Source: Pseudomonadota bacterium
GTDB lineage: Bacteria > Pseudomonadota > Gammaproteobacteria > Burkholderiales > Burkholderiaceae_C
Length of the DNA stretch: 58,069 nucleotides
Reading direction: 5' to 3'
Assembly: GCA_022566735.1 (NCBI GenBank)
Contig: JADFIG010000021.1
Span: forward strand, 1 to 58,069
Shown here: piece by piece, positions 33,964-42,350 of the stretch
How the letters are laid out: the number at the start of each line of letters is the position of its first letter
How positions within the stretch are numbered: position 1 is the first letter of the stretch
Made by a program: the position numbers and the translations under genes
Notes under the pieces: model-generated
The model's database searches: none
The model's input: only the letters and a program-made list of their open reading frames with translations
What the model was told of the DNA's origin: nothing

Positions 33964-35997
33964 TCAGCGGCCGCGCAGGAACAGCGCGTCCAGCTCCTTG
34001 AGGGTGAGCTGGCGCCAGGTGGGCCGGCCGTGGTTGCATTGGTCGGCGCGCTCGGTGGCTTCCATGTCGCGCAGCAGGGCGTTCATCTCGACCAGGTTGA
34101 GGCGGCGGTTGGCGCGCACGGCGCCGTGGCAGGCCATGGTGGCCAGCAGTTCATGTTGGGCACGGCGCACCACGTCGCTGGCGTCGAGGTGGGCCAGCTC
34201 GGCCAGCACCGAGCGCGCCAGCGCCACGCCATCGGCCTGTTGCAGCGCCGCAGGCACGGCGCGCACCGCCAGCTTGCACGGGCCGATCAGGTCCACGTCC
34301 AGGCCCAGCTGCAGCAGCGCCGCGTGGTGGGAATCGACCGTGGCGCATTCCTGCGGCGTGGCGGCAAAGGTCAGCGGGATCAGCAGGGGCTGGCTGTGCA
34401 GCGGGGCCGCATCGAGCTGGGCCTTCAAGCGCTCGTAGACCACGCGCTCGTGCGCGGCGTGCATGTCCACGATGACCAGGCCCTGGGCGTTTTCGGCCAG
34501 CACGTAGATGCCGCCGACCTGGGCGATGGCGCGGCCCAGCGGCCATTCGTGGCCCGAGGGCTCGGCGGCGATGGCGCTGCCAGCGTCGGCCATGGCCCAG
34601 GGCGCCAGGGGGATGCCGGAGGCGGCGCGGGCGCCCTGGCCTGTGTCGTCGTCCGCAGACTTGCGCACCTGCGGCAGGGCCAGGTCGGCGAAGGCGTCGA
34701 CCGTGCCGGCGCGCGCTGCGGTGGCCTCTGCACGCAGGCCGGCGTTCGGCCAGCCCGCCCAGCGTTGCTCGGCGGCAGCATCGGCCACGCGCCAGGGCAG
34801 GGCGGATTGCGCGGCGTTGTTCAAGGGGGCGTAGCTGCCATCGGCCTGCAGCGAGCCGCCGCCCGCGGGGTGAGGCGAGGCGGCACCGGGGAGGCCGGCC
34901 GTGGGTCCCGGCAGGGCGGGGGGAGGCGTGACCACGGCCGACGTCGTGGTCGCCCCGGCCCGCGACAGCGCCAGCGCAGACTCCACAGCGCGGCGCACAC
35001 CCTGGTGCACCTCGCGGGAATCGCGGAAGCGCACCTCGATCTTGGTCGGGTGCACGTTGACGTCCACGCGCTCCGGGGCGATCTCCAGGAACAGCACGTA
35101 GGTCGGCTGGCGGCTGCCATGCAGCACGTCCTCGTAGGCCGCGCGGATGCCGTGGGCGATCAGCTTGTCGCGCACGTAGCGGCCGTTGACGTAGCAATAC
35201 TGCCAGTCCGAGCGCGAGCGGGCTGCATCGGGCAGGCCGGTGCGCCCGAACACCCGCAAGGGGCCGACCTGCAGCTCGACGTCGCGGCTGGTCTCGATGA
35301 AGGTGTCGCCCAGCACGTCCTGCATGCGCTGCTGCAGGCTGCCGGGACGCAACTGCTCGACCAGCTTGCCCTCGTGCCAGACGCTGAAGCCCACATCGGG
35401 CCGGGCCAGGGCATGGCGGCGCACCGACTCCAGGCAGTGCGCCAGCTCGGTGGCATCGCTCTTGAGGAACTTGCGCCGCGCCGGCGTGCTGAAGAACAGC
35501 TCACGCACCTCGACGCTGGTGCCGATGCTGCGTGCGGCCGGCGTCAGCTCGCCCGAGCGCGCGTCCAGGCGGTGGGCGTGGGCGTCGGCGGCCGTGCGGC
35601 TGGCGATGGCGGCTTCCGACACCGAAGCGATGGCCGCCAGGGCCTCGCCACGGAAGCCCATGGTGGCCACGCTCTCCAGGTCGTCGAGCGAGCGGATCTT
35701 GCTGGTGGCGTGGCGCTGCAGGGCCAGGGGCAACTCGGGCACGGGGATGCCGCAGCCATCGTCTTCGACCAGGATCTGGCGCACGCCGCCGGCCATGAGC
35801 TTGACGGTGACCTGCGTGGCGCCGGCATCCAGCGCGTTGTCGACCAGCTCGCGCACGACCGAGGCCGGGCGCTCGACCACCTCGCCTGCGGCGATCTGGC
35901 TGATCAGTTCGTCGGGCAGGGCCTGGATGTGGCGCCGCAGGGCCGCGCCATCGGAGGGGGCGAGGGGTGCGGCGGTGCTGCGGCGGTCAGGCGTCAT
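33964..35997 (-). CDS. mutL: DNA mismatch repair protein MutL
   Basis: A 677-residue MutL. The N-terminal GHKL ATPase has IAAGEVVERPASVVRELVDN, DDGCGI and TMGFRGEALAAI. The middle transducer domain includes HPTKIEVRF. A proline/alanine-rich linker covers about 360-470. The C-terminal dimerisation domain holds DMHAAHERVVYE, which fits the endonuclease motif DQHA-x2-E-x4-E with one change, and it ends with ACHGAV and QCNHGRPT. These suggest a nicking MutL, as expected where MutH is absent. Note that the usual lysine of the second motif is arginine. ATG 35997 is divergent from the DedA gene. Confidence 0.96.
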   Translation of the reverse strand: MTPDRRSTAAPLAPSDGAALRRHIQALPDELISQIAAGEVVERPASVVRELVDNALDAGATQVTVKLMAGGVRQILVEDDGCGIPVPELPLALQRHATSKIRSLDDLESVATMGFRGEALAAIASVSEAAIASRTAADAHAHRLDARSGELTPAARSIGTSVEVRELFFSTPARRKFLKSDATELAHCLESVRRHALARPDVGFSVWHEGKLVEQLRPGSLQQRMQDVLGDTFIETSRDVELQVGPLRVFGRTGLPDAARSRSDWQYCYVNGRYVRDKLIAHGIRAAYEDVLHGSRQPTYVLFLEIAPERVDVNVHPTKIEVRFRDSREVHQGVRRAVESALALSRAGATTTSAVVTPPPALPGPTAGLPGAASPHPAGGGSLQADGSYAPLNNAAQSALPWRVADAAAEQRWAGWPNAGLRAEATAARAGTVDAFADLALPQVRKSADDDTGQGARAASGIPLAPWAMADAGSAIAAEPSGHEWPLGRAIAQVGGIYVLAENAQGLVIVDMHAAHERVVYERLKAQLDAAPLHSQPLLIPLTFAATPQECATVDSHHAALLQLGLDVDLIGPCKLAVRAVPAALQQADGVALARSVLAELAHLDASDVVRRAQHELLATMACHGAVRANRRLNLVEMNALLRDMEATERADQCNHGRPTWRQLTLKELDALFLRGR

Positions 35998-36129
35998 ACT
36001 CTCATTGTAAAAGGGCGGCTGCTGTCGCGTGCCCTCGCCGGGGCGCTCGGCCCTGCCTTTCTGTCTGCCTTTCCCTCTGTCTCTCCCATCTGATCGCCAC
36101 CTTCCGGCCTGCATCCCCCGCCGCCCCCC

Positions 36130-36786
36130 ATGGACATCGCCGCTTTCCTCATCGACTTCATCCTCCACATCGACAAGCACCTGGCCGAGTTCGTCCAGCT
36201 GCACGGCCCCTGGGTCTACGGGCTGCTGTTCCTCATCGTCTTCGTGGAAACCGGCCTGGTGGTGATGCCCTTCCTGCCGGGCGACTCGCTGCTCTTCATG
36301 GTCGGCACCCTGGCTGCCGGGGGCGCCATGAGCCTGCCCGTGGCCATGGGCGTGCTGCTGGTGGCGGCCATCCTGGGCGACCAGCTCAACTACAGCATCG
36401 GCCGCTACTTCGGGCCGAAGGTGTTCCAGTGGGAGGATTCGCGCTGGTTCAGCCGCAAGGGCTTCGATGCCGCCCACCGCTTCTACGAGGAGCGCGGTGG
36501 CATCACCATCATCCTGGCGCGCTTCATGCCGTTCATCCGCACCTTCGCGCCCTTCGTGGCCGGCGTGGCCGAGATGAACCGCCTCACCTTCACGCTCTAC
36601 AACGTGGTCGGTGCGCTGATCTGGGTGGTGGGCCTGACGCTGGCGGGCTACTTCTTCGGCAACATCGCCTTCGTGCAGCAGCACCTGAGCAAGATCATCC
36701 TGGCCATGATCATCGTGCCCGGCCTGATCGCCATCGTCGGGGCCTGGAAGGCCGGCCGCCAGGAGACCAAAGGCCAAGGGGCCTGA
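36130..36786 (+). CDS. DedA-family inner-membrane protein
   Basis: A 218-residue protein of the DedA/VTT family, implicated in flipping polyprenyl phosphate or phospholipids and in membrane homeostasis. Several hydrophobic helices are present. Signatures are FVETGLVVMPFLPGDSLLF, a re-entrant loop, and ARFMPFIRTFAPFVAGVAEM containing the conserved arginines. It lies between divergent mutL and convergent amiC, apparently as a single-gene unit. No clear ribosome-binding site precedes ATG 36130. Confidence 0.9.
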   Translation: MDIAAFLIDFILHIDKHLAEFVQLHGPWVYGLLFLIVFVETGLVVMPFLPGDSLLFMVGTLAAGGAMSLPVAMGVLLVAAILGDQLNYSIGRYFGPKVFQWEDSRWFSRKGFDAAHRFYEERGGITIILARFMPFIRTFAPFVAGVAEMNRLTFTLYNVVGALIWVVGLTLAGYFFGNIAFVQQHLSKIILAMIIVPGLIAIVGAWKAGRQETKGQGA

Positions 36787-36843
36787 CCGAGGCGGCTCAG
36801 GCGCCGGCCATCGCATCGGGCGCCATCGCCGCGCCGGTGGTGC

Positions 36844-38415
36844 TCACAGCGCCCGGTTGCGTGCCAGCGGCGGGTTGCGCGCGAAGTAGCGCTGGATGCC
36901 CGCCAGCAGGGCGTCGGCGAGCTGCCCCTGGTAGGCCTCGTCCTTGAGCTTGGACTCTTCTTCCGGGTTGGAGATGAAGCCCGTCTCGACCAGGATGGAG
37001 GGGATGTCCGGCGCCTTCAGCACGGCAAAGCCGGCCTGCTCGACGCGGGGCTTGTGCAGTCGGCCGATCTTGCCCAGGTGGCCGAGGACGGCCTGTCCGA
37101 GCTTGAGGCTGTCCTTGATCTGGGCCGTGGTGGACATGTCCAGCAAGGCGCGCATGACCGAGGCATCGCGGGCCTTGATGTTCACGCCACCGACCAGGTC
37201 CGAGGCGTTTTCCTTCTTGGCCATCCAGCGCGCGGTGGCACTCGTCGCGCCGTTTTCAGACAGCGCGAAGATGGACGCGCCGCGGGCCTCGGGGTTCATG
37301 AAGGCGTCGGCATGGACGGAGACGAACAGGTCGGCCTGCACGCGGCGGGCCTTGATGACACGCTCCTGCAGCGGCACGAAGTAGTCGGACTCGCGCGTCA
37401 GCATGGCGCGCATGCCCGGCTGGGCGTTGATGCGCGCGCGCAGCTTGTGCGCGATCGACAGCACCACGTCCTTTTCATGAAGACCACTGGGGCCGACCGC
37501 GCCGGGGTCTTCGCCGCCATGGCCGGCGTCGATGGCGACGATGACCAGGCGTTGCGTGCCGTTGTCGCCGGCCGAGGCGGTGTTGGCCGTGCGGTCGCTT
37601 CCGGCCTTGTCGGCCTGCTTGTCCGACGCCTTGTCCGCAACCTTGTCCGCAACCTTGTCCGCGGATTTGTCCACCGCCTTGCCGGCCACGGTGTTGCCGC
37701 CGCCTTTCTTCAACCCCCCGATGAACTCGCCCAGGGCGTCGTTGACGGCGTCGGCCGCCTGGGCCGAGGCTTGCGCCGATGTCTGGCCACCCTGTCCAGG
37801 CGAGCTCAGCGGCCCGCCCGCGCCGGCCGCTGGCAAAGGCACCGTCGCCGCTGGGTTGGCGGGTTGTGCCGACGAAGCCGCTGCGCCCGGTGCCGTGGCC
37901 GAGGGGGAGGTCGAGGGCGTGGTCGCCTGCAAGGCCGCGCGCGGGTCGGGCGCCTGGGTGGGGTAGAGGTCGAACACCAGGCGGTGCTGGTAGGCCGCCA
38001 CCGGGTGCAGGCCGAAGACCTGCGGCTTGATGGCTTGCTTGAGGTCGATCACCAGGCGCACCACGCGCGGGCGGTTCTGGCCCACGCGCACACCGGCGAT
38101 GTAGGGGTCGTCCGAGCGCACCTTGCGCACCAGCTCGCGCAGTTGCGGGCTGAGCTCCAGGTCGTCGATGTCGATGACCAGGCGGTGCGGGTTGTCCACC
38201 GCGAAGAAGGTCGCGTTCAGCGGGATGTCCGACTCCAGCGTGACGCGGGTGTAGTCGGCCGCCGGCCACAGGCGCACGGCCAGCAGCTGCGCGCCCCAGG
38301 CGAGTTCATGCGGGCCCAGCACCAGCACGGCCACGCCACCGGCAGCCTGCTTGAGCAGGGCACGGCGCGACGCGTGATGGGGTGCGTGAGCCGAGGGTCG
38401 ATGCGTGTCAGCCAT
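36844..38415 (-). CDS. amiC: N-acetylmuramoyl-L-alanine amidase, AmiC type
   Basis: A 523-residue periplasmic amidase that cleaves septal peptidoglycan during daughter-cell separation. A twin-arginine signal begins it (SRRALLKQAAGGVAVLVLG). The AMIN domain (about 40-145) targets it to peptidoglycan, a long low-complexity linker follows (about 150-300), and the Amidase_3 catalytic domain is at about 305-515: VIAIDAGHGGEDPGA with the zinc histidine, HEKDVVLS, FVSVHADAF, and VETGFISNPEEE with the catalytic glutamate. The linker carries a repeated ADK(V/A/Q) pattern. It overlaps the tsaE stop by 8 bases, as in many Burkholderiales. Confidence 0.93.
   Translation of the reverse strand: MADTHRPSAHAPHHASRRALLKQAAGGVAVLVLGPHELAWGAQLLAVRLWPAADYTRVTLESDIPLNATFFAVDNPHRLVIDIDDLELSPQLRELVRKVRSDDPYIAGVRVGQNRPRVVRLVIDLKQAIKPQVFGLHPVAAYQHRLVFDLYPTQAPDPRAALQATTPSTSPSATAPGAAASSAQPANPAATVPLPAAGAGGPLSSPGQGGQTSAQASAQAADAVNDALGEFIGGLKKGGGNTVAGKAVDKSADKVADKVADKASDKQADKAGSDRTANTASAGDNGTQRLVIVAIDAGHGGEDPGAVGPSGLHEKDVVLSIAHKLRARINAQPGMRAMLTRESDYFVPLQERVIKARRVQADLFVSVHADAFMNPEARGASIFALSENGATSATARWMAKKENASDLVGGVNIKARDASVMRALLDMSTTAQIKDSLKLGQAVLGHLGKIGRLHKPRVEQAGFAVLKAPDIPSILVETGFISNPEEESKLKDEAYQGQLADALLAGIQRYFARNPPLARNRAL
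37600..37680. repeat. Short in-frame repeats in the amiC linker
   Basis: Degenerate 12-base units around TTGTCCGCAACC run along this stretch. On the coding strand they give DKSADKVADKVADKASDKQ-like residues. The repeat is a likely site of length change between strains and makes the linker lysine- and aspartate-rich. Confidence 0.6.
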
Positions 38416-39022
38416 GGAGCTCCTCCGTCTCGCATTGCGGCGCGGGGGCCGCCAGCAAGCGCGCCACCGCCGCGTGGCCCGCGGGCGTGCCGGGCCGCAG
38501 GTGCACGTGGCGGGCCGGGGCGTCGTTGTCTGCGTCCCTGCCCACGTCCTCACCCTCGCCCATCACCTCGATGTGCAAGGCCAGGTCGGCCTGCGGCAGC
38601 AAGCCCGCGGCCTTCTCGGGCCATTCGACCAGCTTCAGGCCTGGTGCGCCGAAGATGTCGCGAAAGCCTGCGTCTTCCCACTCCTGCGGGTCGTTGAAGC
38701 GGTAGAAGTCGAAGTGGTGGATGGGCATGCCGGGCAGCTCGTGGGGTTCGACCACGGCGTAGCTCGGGCTCTTGATGCGGCCCTGCACCCCCAGCGCGCG
38801 CAGCAGGTGGCGGGTGAAGGTGGTCTTGCCGGCGCCCAGCGTGCCATGCAACTCCAGCGTCAGCGAAGCACCGGACAGCAGCGTCGGGCGCAAGGCCTCG
38901 GCCAGGCGCGCAGCCAGAGACTGGCAGGCGGCCTCGTCGGGCCAGACGAAGTCGTGCGGTGCGCCGCTGGCGGTCAGGCTCAGCGGCGAGGCTTGGCTTG
39001 CTAGGATGCTCGGATGCGTCAT
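38408..39022 (-). CDS. tsaE: tRNA t6A synthesis ATPase TsaE
   Basis: A 204-residue P-loop ATPase that supports TsaB/TsaD in forming t6A37 on tRNAs. Walker A is HGTLGAGKTTFTRHLL; next come SPSYAVVEPHEL, HHFDFYRFNDPQEWEDAGF and LVEWPEKA. It is longer than the typical 150 residues through an N-terminal tail and a C-terminal acidic and proline-rich part. ATG 39022 lies 9 bases inside the start of the divergent queG gene, so the two coding regions overlap at their 5' ends. It is followed directly by amiC. Confidence 0.92.
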   Translation of the reverse strand: MTHPSILASQASPLSLTASGAPHDFVWPDEAACQSLAARLAEALRPTLLSGASLTLELHGTLGAGKTTFTRHLLRALGVQGRIKSPSYAVVEPHELPGMPIHHFDFYRFNDPQEWEDAGFRDIFGAPGLKLVEWPEKAAGLLPQADLALHIEVMGEGEDVGRDADNDAPARHVHLRPGTPAGHAAVARLLAAPAPQCETEELHG

Positions 39023-40246
39023 GAACTTCGACCCGCCCCATCTGCCGAGCCTGCTGAGCCTCCCCGGGATCGGGGTGAAGGCCGCGGCTGGAACCCCGAC
39101 GAGGTGCTGGCGTCCTTGCGCCAATGGGCCACAGAGCTGGGATTTTCTCAGATTGGCGTAGCCGATGTCGACTTGTCAAGTGCCGAAGGCCCTTTGCGCG
39201 ACTGGCTGGCGCGGGGCTTCCACGGCGAGATGCACTACATGGCCAGCCACGGCCTCAAGCGGGCGCGGCCGGCCGAGCTGGTGCCGGGCACGGTGCGCGT
39301 CATCACCGCGCGCATGGACTACCTGCCGCAGGCCTTGCCCGAGGGCTGGCAGGCCATGAGCTGGCAGCGCATGGCCACGCCCTCGGCGGCGGTCGTGTCG
39401 CTCTACGCCCATGGACGGGACTACCACAAGGTGCTGCGCAACCGCCTGCAAAAGCTGGCCGAGCGCCTGGCCGAAGCCATCGGCCCCTTCGGACACCGCG
39501 CCTTCACCGACTCGGCGCCGGTGCTGGAGGTGGAGCTGGCCAGCCGCAGCGGCCTGGGCTGGCGGGGCAAGCACTCGCTGCTGTTGTCGCGCCAGAGCGG
39601 CTCGACCTTTTTCCTGGGCGAGATCTACGTGGACGTGCCCCTGCCGCTGACGCCGCCGGAGAGCGCCCACTGCGGCCAGTGCCGCGCCTGCATCGACGCC
39701 TGCCCCACGGGTGCCATCGTCGAAGAAGGCGTGGTCGATGCGCGCCGCTGCATCTCCTACCTCACCATCGAGCTCGACGGCCCCATCCCCGAGCCGATGC
39801 GCGCGCAGATGGGCAACCGCATCTACGGCTGCGACGACTGCCAGCTCGTCTGTCCCTGGAACAAGTTTGCCCAGCGCGCCTCCCTGCCGGACTTCGACGC
39901 CCGCATCGGCCTGGACCGTGCCCAGCTGCTGCAGCTGTGGGCCTGGGACGAGGCCACCTTCCTGCGCAGCACCGAGGGCAGTGCCATCCGCCGCATCGGC
40001 TTCGCGCGTTGGCAGCGCAACCTCGCCGTGGCCATGGGCAATGTGCTGGCCGGACGGGTGGGCGCAGCCAATGCTGCGGGGCAGTCCACCGACATCCGCA
40101 CCGACATCCGCACCGACATCCGCGCCGCCCTGCACGCCTGGCTGGACGCGCCGCCGTCCGAGCTGGGCGAGCACACCGCGTCGGTGGCCGAGCATGTGCG
40201 CTGGGCGCTGGCCCAGCAACCCGGCGCGCCCGCCACGCCCGTGTGA
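39014..40246 (+). CDS. queG: Epoxyqueuosine reductase
   Basis: A 410-residue cobalamin- and iron-sulfur-dependent enzyme that completes queuosine in tRNA. Motifs are FHGEMHYMASHGLKRARP, SLYAHGRDYHKVLRNRL, FTDSAPVLEVELASRSGLGW, the two 4Fe-4S sets (CGQCRACIDACPTGAI and CDDCQLVCPWNKF), and EGSAIRRIGFARWQRN. The 25 residues before WNPDEVLASLRQW are not family-like, so a start at a GTG near 39102 is possible. ATG 39014 would overlap the divergent tsaE start. A TDIR triplicate lies near the C-terminus. Confidence 0.94.
   Translation: MRHELRPAPSAEPAEPPRDRGEGRGWNPDEVLASLRQWATELGFSQIGVADVDLSSAEGPLRDWLARGFHGEMHYMASHGLKRARPAELVPGTVRVITARMDYLPQALPEGWQAMSWQRMATPSAAVVSLYAHGRDYHKVLRNRLQKLAERLAEAIGPFGHRAFTDSAPVLEVELASRSGLGWRGKHSLLLSRQSGSTFFLGEIYVDVPLPLTPPESAHCGQCRACIDACPTGAIVEEGVVDARRCISYLTIELDGPIPEPMRAQMGNRIYGCDDCQLVCPWNKFAQRASLPDFDARIGLDRAQLLQLWAWDEATFLRSTEGSAIRRIGFARWQRNLAVAMGNVLAGRVGAANAAGQSTDIRTDIRTDIRAALHAWLDAPPSELGEHTASVAEHVRWALAQQPGAPATPV
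40088..40123 (+). repeat. Three tandem 12-base units inside queG
   Basis: ACCGACATCCGC occurs three times head to tail and encodes TDIR three times. It lies in a poorly conserved C-terminal loop, so copy number could vary without loss of function. Confidence 0.9.
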
Positions 40247-41224
40247 TCAGCCGTTGACCAGCACCAGCTTGCCGCGCACCTGGCGCGCGGCCATCAGGTC
40301 GAAGGCCTGCTTGAGGCCGGACATGGGCAGCTTGTGTTCGACCACGGGCTTGATCTTGCCCTCCATGTACCAGGCGGCCAGCTGCATCAGGCAGGCGGCG
40401 TTGTTCTGCGGCTCGCGCTTGGCGAACTCGCCCCAGAACACGCCCAGGATGGACGCGCCCTTGAGCAGCGCCAGGTTCAGCGGGATGCTGGGGATCTGGC
40501 CGTTGGCGAAACCGATGACGACCAGGCGGCCGCGCCAGGCGATGGAGCGGAAGGCCTGCTCGGTCAGCTCGCCGCCCACCGGGTCGTAGACAACGTCCGG
40601 GCCCTTGCCCTCGGTCAGGGCCTTGAGCTCGTCGCGCAGGTTCTGCGTGCTGTAGTTGATGGTCGCGTCGGCGCCCAGCTCCTTGCACAGCGCGCACTTG
40701 TCGTCCGACGAGGTCGCGGCGATGACCTTGGCGCCCGCGGCCTTGGCGATCTGGATGGCGGCCGTGCCCACGCCACCGGCCGCGCCCAGCACCAGCACGG
40801 TCTCGCCGGCCTTGAGCTGGGCCCGGTCGACCAGGCCGTGGTAGGTGGTGCCATAGGTGCACAGGAAGGCGGCGGCGTCTTCGTAGGAAAACACCGGCGG
40901 CAGCGGCATCAGCAGCGCGGCGGGGGCCACCACGTGCGTGCCGAAGCCGCCCGTGCCGGAGAAGCCGGCCACGTGCGTGCCCACGCCCAGGTGCTTGACG
41001 CCTTCGCCCACGGCCTCGACGACGCCCGCGAACTCGGCGCCAGGCACGAAGGGCAGGGGCGGCTTCATCTGGTACTTGCCCTGCACGATGAGCAGGTCGG
41101 GGAAGTTCAGGCTGGCGGCCTTGATGGCCACGCGCACTTCGCCCTTGCCCGGCTCGGGCGTGGGGGCGTCTTTCCAGACCAGGGCGTCGGGGCCGTCGAG
41201 GGTTTCGCAGAACCAGGCTTGCAT
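40247..41224 (-). CDS. NADPH:quinone oxidoreductase-type MDR protein
   Basis: A 325-residue zinc-independent medium-chain dehydrogenase/reductase. Features are an N-terminal GroES-like fold (AIKAASLNFPDLLIVQGKY, PFVPGAEFAGVVEAVGEGV), the NADPH-binding loop VLVLGAAGGVGTAAIQIAKA, and VYDPVGGELTEQAFRSIAW. The C-terminus (KQAFDLMAARQVRGKLVL) matches the NADPH:quinone reductase group. It reduces quinones or related carbonyls. ATG 41224 is 30 bases from the upstream peptidase gene's stop. Confidence 0.9.
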   Translation of the reverse strand: MQAWFCETLDGPDALVWKDAPTPEPGKGEVRVAIKAASLNFPDLLIVQGKYQMKPPLPFVPGAEFAGVVEAVGEGVKHLGVGTHVAGFSGTGGFGTHVVAPAALLMPLPPVFSYEDAAAFLCTYGTTYHGLVDRAQLKAGETVLVLGAAGGVGTAAIQIAKAAGAKVIAATSSDDKCALCKELGADATINYSTQNLRDELKALTEGKGPDVVYDPVGGELTEQAFRSIAWRGRLVVIGFANGQIPSIPLNLALLKGASILGVFWGEFAKREPQNNAACLMQLAAWYMEGKIKPVVEHKLPMSGLKQAFDLMAARQVRGKLVLVNG

Positions 41225-41253
41225 GGGGGGTGTCTCCGTTGTTGTCGTGGGCC

Positions 41254-42162
41254 TCACAGGGCCCGTGTGTTGAAGGTGTCGCACTGGGCCATGTCGCCCG
41301 TCTCGAAACCGCGCTTGAACCAGCGCACGCGCTGCGCGCTGCTGCCGTGGGTGAAAGTCTCGGGCACGACGCGGCCTTGCGTCTCGCGCTGCAGGGTGTC
41401 GTCGCCGATCTGGGACGCGGCGTTCAGGGCCTCTTCCAGGTCGCCCGACTCCATCAGGCCCTTGGCCTGCTGTGTGTCGTGGGCCCAGATGCCGGCGTAG
41501 CAGTCGGCCTGCAATTCCAGGCGCACGCTGGCGGCGTTGTACTGGGCCTCGCTGACGCGGCCGCGCAGGCGGTCGAGCTTCTCCGAGGTGCCCTGCAGGT
41601 TCTGCACGTGGTGGCCGACCTCGTGGGCGATGACGTAGGCCTGGGCAAAGTCGCCGGGCGCACCCAGGCGCTCGCGCAGGGTGTCGTAGAAAGCCAGGTC
41701 GATGTAGACGCGGTGGTCGGCGGGGCAGTAGAAGGGGCCCATGGCGGCTTCGCCGCGACCGCAGGCCGTGGGCGTGCTGCCGCGGAACAGCGTCAGGCGG
41801 GGCTGCGGGTACCGCGCGCCGTGGGCCTGGAATTGCGTCTGCCAGACGTCTTCGGTGGTGGCCAGCACCTGGCGCACGAAGCGCGCGCCCGGGTCTTCGG
41901 CAGGCGTGGCACGTGGCTGCGGACGCTGCACCTGGGTGGACGAGCCGCCCTCGATGGGCCCGCCGCCACTGAGCACGCTGAGCACCGTCATGGGGTTGAC
42001 GCCCAGGAAGTAGCTGGCCACCAGCGCGATCGCCACGGTGCCCAGGCCCAGGCGGCCTCCGCCCAAGCCGCCCAGACCGGGCAGGCCACCGCCACGCCCG
42101 CCGCCATCGGCGTCGCGGACATCGTCCACGTTCTCGCTTTCTCGCTGTCCATCCAGCCGCAT
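41254..42162 (-). CDS. Neutral zinc metallopeptidase, YpfJ family
   Basis: A 302-residue membrane-anchored predicted metallopeptidase (Zn_peptidase family PF04228). The N-terminus is charged, then glycine-rich (GGGRGGGLPGLGGLGGGRLG), followed by one transmembrane helix (about 42-62). The catalytic domain has FYCPADHRVYIDLAFYDTL, the zinc site HEVGHHVQNLQG, and LELQADCYAGIWA with the third ligand. Substrates of this family are unknown. A strong AAGGAGG lies 7 bases before ATG 42162. Confidence 0.9.
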   Translation of the reverse strand: MRLDGQRESENVDDVRDADGGGRGGGLPGLGGLGGGRLGLGTVAIALVASYFLGVNPMTVLSVLSGGGPIEGGSSTQVQRPQPRATPAEDPGARFVRQVLATTEDVWQTQFQAHGARYPQPRLTLFRGSTPTACGRGEAAMGPFYCPADHRVYIDLAFYDTLRERLGAPGDFAQAYVIAHEVGHHVQNLQGTSEKLDRLRGRVSEAQYNAASVRLELQADCYAGIWAHDTQQAKGLMESGDLEEALNAASQIGDDTLQRETQGRVVPETFTHGSSAQRVRWFKRGFETGDMAQCDTFNTRAL

Positions 42163-42350
42163 CGGTGTCCTCCTTGCCGCCCCTGCGAGCGCATCGGCAT
42201 GGGGCGATCCTGAAGCAGGCATGGTAGCAGCGAGGGCCTGTCGCCAGCGCCGGGCGCCTGGCAGGACAGGGTGGCCGCGTGCCCAGCCAGGACAAGCCCA
42301 GCTGACTACAATCCCTCCCAGCATTCCGCCTTGTTTCCCACGCCCAGCAC

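Noticed and set aside
32932..36093. Plus-strand open frame of over 1000 codons opposite mutL and the pseudouridine synthase
   Set aside because: Mirror of conserved minus-strand genes, with low-complexity composition and no recognisable motif.
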